A stretch of 5,805 bases of DNA from Deltaproteobacteria bacterium (GCA_021786815.1 JAJYMR010000419.1:1-5805), one strand, 5' to 3'. Positions 1-5,318 are shown, numbered from the stretch's first letter. The notes: generated by a model from the sequence alone, not told the origin. A program made the numbers and translations.

Positions 1-208
1 CCTGCCGATTACGCTCAACGGACTTGGCGTGCGCGAGACCACCTATCTGATGCTGTTCGGGATGGCGGGAGTGAGCCGCGCCGATGCGATCGCGCTCGGG
101 CTGCTGTGGTTCCTGGCGACGATGCTCGGCGGCCTGCTCGGGGCGATTCCATTCGCGACGCTCGGCTTTCCGACGATAAAGCCGCAAAAGACCGAAGTCG
201 CCGCGTAG
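1..208 (+). CDS. C-terminal fragment of LPG-synthase-TM/UPF0104 flippase-like membrane protein
   Basis: Reading from base 2, an open frame of 68 codons ends at TAG (206-208); the 5' part lies outside the window. The fragment opens with a proline-bounded motif, LPITLNGLGVRE, which matches the P-x-x-x-x-G-x-G-x-R-E signature near the C-terminus of the lysylphosphatidylglycerol synthase transmembrane (PF03706, UPF0104, AglD/YbhN-like) family. Two hydrophobic stretches follow (about fragment residues 14-24 and 30-56), then a short polar tail (KPQKTEVAA), as expected for the last helices of an inner-membrane protein. Relatives include the TM part of MprF, archaeal AglD and hopanoid-associated HpnL. 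It sits 150 bp upstream of hpnJ in the same direction, so an HpnL-like role in hopanoid handling is possible, but the signature alone does not separate HpnL from other members. Family call fairly sure; specific function unknown. Confidence 0.75.
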   Translation, partial: LPITLNGLGVRETTYLMLFGMAGVSRADAIALGLLWFLATMLGGLLGAIPFATLGFPTIKPQKTEVAA

Positions 209-290
209 CCGGAGCGGGTCGCTCACGTTTCTCGGCACCCGGCCAGAAAACGGCGCCAATTCGTGACCGTCCGGGCGATTTCCGGTAATC

Positions 291-319
291 TTGTGCTCGA
301 AATCCCTGGTTTGTATATT
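291..319 (+). promoter_or_regulatory. Candidate sigma70-type promoter upstream of hpnJ
   Basis: TTGTGC (291-296) and TATATT (314-319) are separated by exactly 17 bp and resemble -35 and -10 boxes. The TTTGTATATTGG patch is the most AT-rich stretch in a GC-rich 150-bp gap. A transcript would start near 326, giving a leader of roughly 33-42 nt before hpnJ. This would make hpnJ-hpnI-transporter a unit separable from the upstream membrane gene. Seen: boxes and spacing. Inferred: promoter activity. A weak 5-bp hairpin (212-216 with 220-224) follows the upstream stop codon, but it has no good T-tract. Confidence 0.42.
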
Positions 320-330
320 GGCACCTAACC

Positions 331-353
331 AATCGGACAGGCCGTAACCGATT
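331..353 (+). promoter_or_regulatory. Short leader hairpin just before the hpnJ start
   Basis: AATCGG (331-336) is perfectly complementary to CCGATT (348-353), with an 11-nt loop, and TTCC follows. If transcription starts near 326, this hairpin fills most of the 5' leader, ending 5 nt before the ATG at 359 and 14 nt before the alternative ATG at 368. It could affect ribosome access. A 6-bp stem is weak evidence, and no recognised riboswitch family is proposed. Confidence 0.2.
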
Positions 354-358
354 TTCCT

Positions 359-1819
359 ATGGACTTCATGAAAACCATGTTCCTCAATCCGCCCTCCTAC
401 GAAGATTTCGACGGAGGCGCGGGCTCCCGTTATCAGGCCACCCGCGAGGTCTGGTCGTTCTGGTACCCGACTTGGCTGGCATATCCGGCGGGGATGATCC
501 CCGGTGCGCGCCTGCTCGACGCTCCGCCGCACGATTACAATCTCGCCAAAACAGTTGAAGAGGCGAAAAATTACGACTTCGTCGTGATTCACACCTCGAC
601 GCCTTCGCTGCGTGTCGATGCGCGCACGGCCGAGGCGATAAAAGCCGCCAATCCCAATTGCATCATCGCCTTTGTCGGCGGGCATCCAACCGCGCGCCCT
701 GAAGAAGTGCTCGCGATGTCGCCGACGATTGATATCGCGGGACGCAAGGAATTCGACTACTCGATGGCCGAAGTGGCGCAGGGGCTCTCCTGGGACAAGA
801 TAGACGGGATCAGCTATCGCAGGAACGGCGTCGTCAATCACAATCCCGAGCGCGCTCAACTGACCAACGAAGACCTCGACAAGCTTCCCTTCGTCACCGA
901 GGTGTACGAAAAGAACCTCGACTATCTGCGCTACAACAGCCCGTACTGCCAGTATCCCTACGTTTCGCTTTACACGGGCCGGGGATGCCCGGCGCGATGC
1001 ACCTTCTGCCTGTGGCCGCAGGTCACGCAGGGCCATCGCTACCGCGTGCGCAGTCCCGAGAACGTGCTCGAGGAAGTGTCGGCGATGAAGCAGAAGTTCC
1101 CCAAGATGAAGGAACTCTTCTTCGACGACGACACTTTCACCGCCGATCCCGCCCGCGCGCGCAAAATCGCGCAACTGCTCAAGCCGCTCGGGATCACCTG
1201 GTCAACCAACTCGCGCGCCAACGTCGATTTCGAAACGCTCAAGATCCTCAAGGAAGGCGGGCTTCGCCTGTTCGTCGTCGGCTATGAAACCGGCAACGCG
1301 CAAATCCTCAAGAACATCAAGAAGGGCGTGAGCCTCGAGCGCGCGCGCCGCTTCACGCGCGACTGCCGCGAACTCGGAATCCTGATCCACGGCACGTTCA
1401 TCCTTGGCCTTCCTGGCGAGACCAAGGAGACGATCGAGGAATCGATGCGGTTTGCGCGCGAGATGGACTGCGAAACTATCCAGGTATCGCTCGCCTCGCC
1501 GTATCCGGGAACCGAATTGTTCGAGTACGTGACGAAGAACGGCTATCTCGCCGTTGACCCGCTGCTCGACGAGTCCGGCTACCAGAAGTGCTCGATCAAG
1601 TACCCCGGCTTGTCCAACGACGAGATCTACGGCGCGGTCGAAAGGTTCTACCGCAGCTTCTATTTCCGCCCGCGCTACATCTTCAAGTCCGTGCGCAAGA
1701 TGGTGACGTCGGCCGAAGAGTGCAAGCGACTGCTCAAGGAAGGAATGCAGTTCCTGTCCACGATGCGCGCGCGACGCCATCAGATGCGCGCCAGCAACGA
1801 GCAGCAGGCGACGGCCTGA
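359..1819 (+). CDS. hpnJ: Hopanoid biosynthesis radical SAM protein HpnJ (BHT cyclitol ether formation)
   Basis: This 486-residue cytoplasmic radical SAM enzyme matches HpnJ, which in Burkholderia converts glucosaminyl-BHT to BHT cyclitol ether by rearranging the sugar. The N-terminus has the family block FLNPPSYEDFDGGAGSRYQA (8-27) and an SFWYPTWL segment (33-40). Residues about 50-160 form a Rossmann-like B12-binding-type region with a GGHPTARPEE motif (107-116), but no canonical DxHxxG cobalamin motif. The radical SAM core starts at about 203 with TGRGCPARCTFC; C210, C214 and C217 form the CxxxCxxC [4Fe-4S] site. Later core motifs include FFDDDTF (254-260), VGYETGN (307-313) and ILGLPGET (348-355). 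The basic C-terminal tail is more variable. The start is uncertain: ATG at 359 gives the longest form, while ATG at 368 would give the MKT-type start usual for the family as I recall it; neither has a clear Shine-Dalgarno. hpnI follows 94 bp downstream. Confidence 0.93.
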   Translation: MDFMKTMFLNPPSYEDFDGGAGSRYQATREVWSFWYPTWLAYPAGMIPGARLLDAPPHDYNLAKTVEEAKNYDFVVIHTSTPSLRVDARTAEAIKAANPNCIIAFVGGHPTARPEEVLAMSPTIDIAGRKEFDYSMAEVAQGLSWDKIDGISYRRNGVVNHNPERAQLTNEDLDKLPFVTEVYEKNLDYLRYNSPYCQYPYVSLYTGRGCPARCTFCLWPQVTQGHRYRVRSPENVLEEVSAMKQKFPKMKELFFDDDTFTADPARARKIAQLLKPLGITWSTNSRANVDFETLKILKEGGLRLFVVGYETGNAQILKNIKKGVSLERARRFTRDCRELGILIHGTFILGLPGETKETIEESMRFAREMDCETIQVSLASPYPGTELFEYVTKNGYLAVDPLLDESGYQKCSIKYPGLSNDEIYGAVERFYRSFYFRPRYIFKSVRKMVTSAEECKRLLKEGMQFLSTMRARRHQMRASNEQQATA

Positions 1820-1837
1820 GCGGGTTGCGCAACCGCT
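1819..1837 (+). terminator. Palindrome immediately after the hpnJ stop, weak terminator-like
   Basis: GGTTGCGCAACC (1823-1834) is a perfect 12-bp palindrome, extended by AGC (1819-1821) pairing with GCT (1835-1837) around one bulged G. It begins at the last base of the hpnJ TGA. Only a short pyrimidine run (GTTTCTCC) follows a few bases later, so it is a poor intrinsic terminator. It may instead protect the 3' end of the hpnJ message or be a protein-binding site. Confidence 0.25.
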
Positions 1838-1871
1838 CGCGTTTCTCCAAGCTACCAGACAAACAGTTGAA

Positions 1872-1899
1872 CGCGGCCGCCTGACCAAGGGCGGCCGCG
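1872..1899 (+). promoter_or_regulatory. Perfect 10-bp GC hairpin in the hpnJ-hpnI spacer
   Basis: CGCGGCCGCC (1872-1881) pairs perfectly with GGCGGCCGCG (1890-1899) around the 8-nt loop TGACCAAG. The stem is entirely G/C and so should be very stable in RNA. It ends 14 nt before the hpnI ATG and is not followed by a T-tract, so it is not a standard terminator. Likely roles are attenuation, an mRNA processing or stability block, or limiting hpnI translation, since hpnI has no visible Shine-Dalgarno. Structure seen; function inferred. Confidence 0.5.
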
Positions 1900-1913
1900 C
1901 CCTTGCCTGCGCG

Positions 1914-3071
1914 ATGGAATTTTTGCGGCTTATCGCGATGGCGTGCGTTATCGCCACGCTCTTTTACTACGCGGCCGCGACGCTGATGGCGTTGCGCTTC
2001 GCACGCCGGCGTACGACTCCGCCCGGGCCTTTGCCGGCCAAACCGCCCGGGATTACGGTACTCAAACCTCTCCACGGCCTTTCACGCACTCTTGCCGACA
2101 ACCTGGGAAGCTACCTGGAGCTCTCCTACCCGCGCGTCCAATACCTTTTCGCGGTCGCAAGCGCGGAGGATCGCGCGATCGAAGCACCTCTCGCGCTCAA
2201 GACGCGCTACCCGAGCGCGAACATCGAAATAGTTGTCGGCGAGGAACCCGGATGCGCCAACCATAAGGTCGCCAAGCTCATCCGGATGGCCGAGCAGGCC
2301 TCTGCGGAGACCGAAGCCTTTGTGCTGAGCGACGCCGACATCGTCGTCGAACCCGATCATCTCAGGCGCGTCGCCGCCGAATTGTTCGAGCGCGACGATA
2401 CCGGTATCGTCACCTGCCTTTATCGCGGACGAGCGGGCGATTCGCTCGGCTCGAAACTGGAAGCGCTGTTCGTCAATACCGATTTCGCCCCGATGGTGCT
2501 GCTTTCCGAGGCAATCGAGCCGATGCGCCACGCGCTTGGCGCGACGATAGCCGTCAAGCGCAAGGCCCTCGACGCGATCGGCGGTTTCCTTCCCCTGAGG
2601 AACCTGCTCGCCGACGATTTCTATCTCGGCAGGATGGTCGCGGATAAGGGATTCGGCGTCAGACTCTCGAGTTCTCTCGTCACGATCGCACCCGATGAAG
2701 CGGCTTTTTCGCAGTTCTGGAACCATCAGCTCAGATGGGCTCGGACGTACCGAACGGTTCGGCCCGCAAGCCTCGCAACGATCGTCATTCACGGGCCGTT
2801 CTGGGCGATCCTGCTTGCGCTGTTCTGTTCTTTCAGCGCGGTTTCGATAGCGACGCTGGCCGCGGTGGTGCTGGCGCGCTACGCGATGGCGGCGACAATG
2901 ATGACCAAGGTACTCGATCTTCCCGCGTCTTTCGGCGATCTCTGGATAGTGCCGCTCAAGGATCTCGTCATGACCGGAATTTACTTCGCAGGCCTGGCCG
3001 GCAACACGGTTCTGTGGGGCGGACGACGCTTCAAGCTGATACCGGGCGGAGCGATGCGCGAGTTGGGCTGA
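1914..3071 (+). CDS. hpnI: Hopanoid biosynthesis glycosyltransferase HpnI (GT2/GT21-like)
   Basis: This 385-residue membrane-bound glycosyltransferase resembles ceramide glucosyltransferases and matches HpnI, which transfers N-acetylglucosamine to BHT. Residues 7-29 form an N-terminal membrane helix, followed by a basic RRR and a proline-rich linker. The GT-A catalytic domain begins with ITVLKPLHG (47-55), the family's opening strand. Compared with human UGCG from memory, the three key acidic residues appear conserved: D86 (SAED), D140 in SDADI, and D235 in LADDF. The acceptor-side (Q/R)xxRW motif appears as H271-Q-L-R-W275. C-terminal hydrophobic segments at about 286-330 and 343-368 should anchor it in the inner membrane with the active site on the cytoplasmic side. 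The length fits the family. ATG 1914 has no obvious Shine-Dalgarno, and M9 (1938) is an alternative but would cut the first helix. The transporter gene follows after 10 bp. Confidence 0.92.
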   Translation: MEFLRLIAMACVIATLFYYAAATLMALRFARRRTTPPGPLPAKPPGITVLKPLHGLSRTLADNLGSYLELSYPRVQYLFAVASAEDRAIEAPLALKTRYPSANIEIVVGEEPGCANHKVAKLIRMAEQASAETEAFVLSDADIVVEPDHLRRVAAELFERDDTGIVTCLYRGRAGDSLGSKLEALFVNTDFAPMVLLSEAIEPMRHALGATIAVKRKALDAIGGFLPLRNLLADDFYLGRMVADKGFGVRLSSSLVTIAPDEAAFSQFWNHQLRWARTYRTVRPASLATIVIHGPFWAILLALFCSFSAVSIATLAAVVLARYAMAATMMTKVLDLPASFGDLWIVPLKDLVMTGIYFAGLAGNTVLWGGRRFKLIPGGAMRELG

Positions 3072-3074
3072 GGT
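3070..3074 (+). promoter_or_regulatory. Shine-Dalgarno of the DMT transporter overlapping the hpnI stop
   Basis: GAGGT overlaps the hpnI TGA (3069-3071) and lies 7 nt before ATG 3082. The site fixes the transporter start and indicates translation coupled to, or closely following, hpnI. Confidence 0.65.
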
Positions 3075-3081
3075 TTCGCCT

Positions 3082-3969
3082 ATGGTCTTGGATTTCGCGC
3101 TCGCGGTCACTTCGAGTGTTTTGCTCGCGCTCGGCCTGCTTATGATGAAAAGCAGGGCCGTCTCGCTTCCGCTCGCGCAAGGCTCTGGCACCGCGCGCGC
3201 CGTCCTCGCATGGTTGAAGGATCCCGTCTGGACGGGCGGCCTCGCGGTGCAGGCGCTTGGCTACGGGCTGTATATCGCCGCGGTCTCGGGCGCGCCGGTC
3301 TCGATGGTCGCCGTGATGATGCAGGGCGGCATCGCGCTCTTCGTGCTCTTTTCGGTTGTGATACTCGGTGAGCGCGCGCGCCCGCGTGAGTGGGCCGGAA
3401 TCGCCACTATCGTCGCCGCGATCGCGATGCTCTCGCTGTCGCTATCGGGAGGTGCCGCCGAGGGTCCGATCGACGCTCCCTCGCTCGCGCTCTTTTCCGT
3501 CGGCGGGATCGCAATCGCTTTTGCTCCTATTGTTGCAAAACGGCTTTCAAGCAGCGGCGCAATGCAGGCTGCGGCTTCGGGAGTCGCATTCGGAATGGCC
3601 AGCCTTTACGTCAAGGCGATGACGGATGCGTTCATCGCGGACCCGCACGCCGCGATGGCGGTCAGAATCGCCGCCGATCCCTACGTCTATGCGGCAATCG
3701 TCGCGAATATCGTTGGAATCGTGATGCTCCAGAACTCGTTCCACGAGTTGCGCGGGATGATCGCGATGCCACTCTCGTCGGCGCTCTCCAACGTCGTCCC
3801 GATCGTGGGCGGAACGATCATCTTCGGAGAACGCCTGCCCGACGCGCCGGCCGCGCGTGCGATGCGAATTGGCGCGTTCGTGCTGACCGTGGCGGCTGCC
3901 GCGATGCTCGCAGCGTCGCAGGAAGACGTTTCACCCGCCGAGACCCCGCTGGAAGCGCGCAAGGTTTGA
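3082..3969 (+). CDS. DMT/EamA-type membrane transporter, hpnI-linked
   Basis: This 295-residue hydrophobic protein has about nine or ten predicted helices (near 1-21, 50-69, 72-95, 105-122, 134-151, 160-180, 201-217, 226-248, 261-279). It shows the internal duplication of the drug/metabolite transporter superfamily: each half has a helix ending in a GER motif (G96-E97-R98 and G249-E250-R251) followed by a final helix, as in EamA domains. The C-terminal tail (about 280-295) is charged and probably cytoplasmic. Substrate cannot be read from sequence. It starts 10 bp after hpnI with a Shine-Dalgarno over the hpnI stop codon, so it is almost certainly co-expressed. This DMT superfamily also contains small lipid-linked-sugar flippases (ArnE/ArnF), so moving a hopanoid glycoside or a related intermediate is a reasonable guess, not a demonstrated role. 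It is not one of the named Hpn proteins known to me. Confidence 0.85.
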   Translation: MVLDFALAVTSSVLLALGLLMMKSRAVSLPLAQGSGTARAVLAWLKDPVWTGGLAVQALGYGLYIAAVSGAPVSMVAVMMQGGIALFVLFSVVILGERARPREWAGIATIVAAIAMLSLSLSGGAAEGPIDAPSLALFSVGGIAIAFAPIVAKRLSSSGAMQAAASGVAFGMASLYVKAMTDAFIADPHAAMAVRIAADPYVYAAIVANIVGIVMLQNSFHELRGMIAMPLSSALSNVVPIVGGTIIFGERLPDAPAARAMRIGAFVLTVAAAAMLAASQEDVSPAETPLEARKV

Positions 3970-4024
3970 CGAATCGCTGCGTCGCTCTAAACGCCGCGTC
4001 GCGCTGCAGGGTCCGACGATTGTC

Positions 4025-4738
4025 TCAGGCATGTCCGCTCGAGGGTTTGCCGCGCAGCCCATCGAACAGGCGCTTGACGACGTCCTTAACCTCGCGCCGT
4101 GCGGCCATTTGGTCGTCCGCGTGCGCGATCAGCATCGCGGCCTCGTTCAGCGCGCCCAGAATTATGTGCGCCAAGGCGTCGATCGGCTGCCTTTCGACCA
4201 AGCCCTGGTCCATCGCGGTCTGAATCGACGCCTTGGTCGCGGCGAGATAGTAGCTCTGGTCGGATTCCCGCCACTGCTGCGGCCCCAACACTGCCGGAGC
4301 GTCGATGAGAACGATTCGCTGCACGGAGCGTTCGAGACACGCGTCCAGAAACGCGTTGGAGCCGGCGACCATCGCGCTCCAGGGGTCAGGTTGAAGCGCG
4401 GCGGCCTCGGCCGCCTTGGCGGCAAGCTTCTTCTGCTCCTCGTCCAGGACCGCCATGAAGAGGTCCCGTTTGTCGCGGAAGTGATGATAAAGCGCGCCGC
4501 GCGTGACACGCGCGCGCCGAACGACCTCCTCGGTGGAAGCCTCGGCATAGCCGTGCTCCGCGAATAGCCAGCGCGCGACCCGGATCAGCGCGGCGCGCGT
4601 CTCGGCCGTGTTTTGTTCCCGGCGGCTCTTGAGCGCGCAAAGTCTGAAACAATCCGGTTCGGTCTGAAACGCCGCGCAGCCCGGGAGTCCAAAAGGAAAA
4701 GTGGATTTACGTGGCTGCGATGTGGTGAGATCGCGCAA
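4025..4738 (-). CDS. TetR/AcrR-family transcriptional regulator (start uncertain)
   Basis: The secure part is 201 residues from K (codon 4630-4628) to TGA (4027-4025). It opens with a TetR_N helix-turn-helix: the TRAALIRVARWLFAEHGY helix-1 block, then the recognition block VTRGALYHHFRDKRDLF, typical of TetR/AcrR repressors. The C-terminal ligand domain includes RIVLIDAPAVLGPQQWRE and a GALNEAAMLIA helix, seen in AcrR-like members with unknown ligands. No ATG, GTG or TTG occurs in frame between the domain and TTG 4738-4736, so the listed start adds 36 unusual residues and gives 237 aa. A TTG at 4652-4650 lies one base out of frame; a one-base indel would make it a normal start of about 208 aa. 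The gene is convergent with the DMT transporter and divergent from the SnoaL-like gene, which it may regulate together with itself. The family is certain; the 5' end is not. Confidence 0.85.
   Translation of the reverse strand: MRDLTTSQPRKSTFPFGLPGCAAFQTEPDCFRLCALKSRREQNTAETRAALIRVARWLFAEHGYAEASTEEVVRRARVTRGALYHHFRDKRDLFMAVLDEEQKKLAAKAAEAAALQPDPWSAMVAGSNAFLDACLERSVQRIVLIDAPAVLGPQQWRESDQSYYLAATKASIQTAMDQGLVERQPIDALAHIILGALNEAAMLIAHADDQMAARREVKDVVKRLFDGLRGKPSSGHA
4642..4670. repeat. Two exact 9-bp direct repeats, candidate operator
   Basis: GTCTGAAAC occurs at 4642-4650 and again at 4662-4670, start to start 20 bp, about two helical turns, so both copies face the same side of DNA. They lie just upstream of the TetR helix-turn-helix coding region and between the two divergent genes. 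The 20-bp period is not a multiple of three, so coding constraint does not explain them. They could be binding sites for the TetR-type protein or another regulator, although TetR operators are normally inverted repeats. Confidence 0.45.
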
Positions 4739-4774
4739 TTCGATGGAAGCCGGATCGGAGTCGCTAGCCGGCTT

Positions 4775-4779
4775 GGAGG
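4775..4779 (+). promoter_or_regulatory. Strong Shine-Dalgarno fixing the SnoaL-like gene start
   Basis: GGAGG lies 7 nt before ATG 4787, a near-ideal site that selects this start over the TTG at 4613 in the same open frame. The bases just after it, CCTCC (4781-4785), are its exact complement, making GGAGG-C-CCTCC an interrupted palindrome. A 1-nt loop cannot fold, so any intramolecular pairing is limited to about GGA/TCC. Confidence 0.8.
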
Positions 4780-4786
4780 CCCTCCC

Positions 4787-5254
4787 ATGAAGAAACGCGC
4801 GATGATTTGCCTTGCTGCAATCCTGATGTGCGCCGGACCTGCACTGGCCGATCCTGCGGCAATAGTCAAAGCCCATTCGGAAGCCTTCGCAAAAGCCGCC
4901 AACGCGTGCGACATTCCCGCAGTGCTCAAGCTTTACGAAAACGATGCGGTCATTATCTGGCCCGTCGAAGGCGAGGTCGCGACCGGCAAAGCGGGGATCG
5001 AAAAGGTAGTCAAGGAGCAGTGCTCCGGCGGCGCGAAGCCTTCGCTCAAGCTGATCAGCTCCGATTCGCGCGCGATTGGAAAGAACTACATCATCAATGT
5101 CGGCATGTGGGATTCCACGAGTCCCGGCCCCGACGGCAAGCCGATGACCGCGCGCGTGCGCACTACGGAACTGCTGCACAAATCCGGCGGCAAATGGCGC
5201 TACGTGATCGACCACGCCTCAATCGGCATCGCACCACCTCCCGCCAAGCAGTGA
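4787..5254 (+). CDS. Exported SnoaL/DUF4440-like (NTF2-fold) protein
   Basis: This 155-residue protein has a clear Sec signal peptide: MKKR, a hydrophobic core (about 5-17) and an AxA-type site, with cleavage expected after A21 (PALA before DPAA). C15 is not in a lipobox, so a lipoprotein is unlikely. The mature part of about 134 residues fits a single SnoaL/DUF4440 NTF2-like cone: a helix with HSEAFAKAANACD (30-42), AVLKLYENDAVIIWPVEG (45-62) with the usual 'amount of time/toxicity' strand pattern, a GKAGI turn (67-71), and C-terminal strands ending in KWRYVIDHASIG (136-147). C41 and C79 are the only cysteines in the mature form and could form a disulfide in the periplasm. Members include ketosteroid isomerase-like enzymes and many proteins of unknown role; no catalytic activity is assigned. 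It is transcribed divergently from the TetR gene and is probably a single-gene unit ending before the palindromic repeat. Confidence 0.82.
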   Translation: MKKRAMICLAAILMCAGPALADPAAIVKAHSEAFAKAANACDIPAVLKLYENDAVIIWPVEGEVATGKAGIEKVVKEQCSGGAKPSLKLISSDSRAIGKNYIINVGMWDSTSPGPDGKPMTARVRTTELLHKSGGKWRYVIDHASIGIAPPPAKQ

Positions 5255-5269
5255 CCGCGCCCATTCCTA

Positions 5270-5318
5270 ACCTCTCCCGGGGGAGTCGGGAGAGGTCGGC
5301 GCGCAGCGCCGGGTGAGG
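5270..5318. repeat. Double-hairpin palindromic repeat (REP-like), possible terminator
   Basis: ACCTCTCCCG (5270-5279) pairs perfectly with CGGGAGAGGT (5287-5296) around GGGGAGT. It is followed at once by CGGCGC (5297-5302) pairing with GCGCCG (5306-5311) around GCA, then GGTGAGG. In an alternative fold, CCTCTCCC (5271-5278) pairs with GGGTGAGG (5311-5318) with one mismatch. The CCTCTCCC-GGGAGAGG-GCGCAGCGCC-GGGTGAGG layout is one I recognise from dispersed intergenic palindromes in many GC-rich genomes. It lies between two convergent genes and could end transcription or protect mRNA ends from both sides, though no T-tract is present. Confidence 0.65.

Noticed and set aside
1872..1899. Intrinsic terminator between hpnJ and hpnI
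   Set aside because: The stem is strong but is followed by GCCCTTGCC rather than a T-tract, and hpnI follows within 14 nt.
1202..1957. - strand open frame (251 codons) opposite the hpnJ C-terminal half
   Set aside because: Antisense shadow of hpnJ with low-complexity composition and no domain signature.
2082..3191. Long - strand open frame (369 codons) opposite hpnI
   Set aside because: It lies wholly antisense to a clear glycosyltransferase, is rich in Arg/Ala/Gln typical of GC-rich shadow frames, and has no recognisable motif.
3390..4223. + strand open frame of 277 codons in another phase across the DMT transporter
   Set aside because: Arg-rich frame-shifted shadow of the transporter, whose helices and GER motifs define the real frame.
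4025..4738. The TetR protein as regulator of the hopanoid genes
   Set aside because: It is convergent to, not divergent from, the hopanoid operon, and no shared site with the hpnJ upstream region was seen; the divergent SnoaL-like gene is the more likely target.
4613..4786. N-terminal extension of the SnoaL-like protein from TTG 4613
   Set aside because: GGAGG 7 nt before ATG 4787 and a signal peptide starting there decide the start; the extension overlaps the regulator.
4829..4831. C15 of the SnoaL-like protein as a lipoprotein lipobox cysteine
   Set aside because: The preceding residues I-L-M do not fit the L-[AS]-[GA]-C pattern, and a good AxA-type site follows at residue 21.
4739..5215. 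5' extension of the TetR frame through the SnoaL-like gene, giving up to 396 aa
   Set aside because: The extension is antisense to a gene with a strong ribosome site and signal peptide; its sequence shows no domain.
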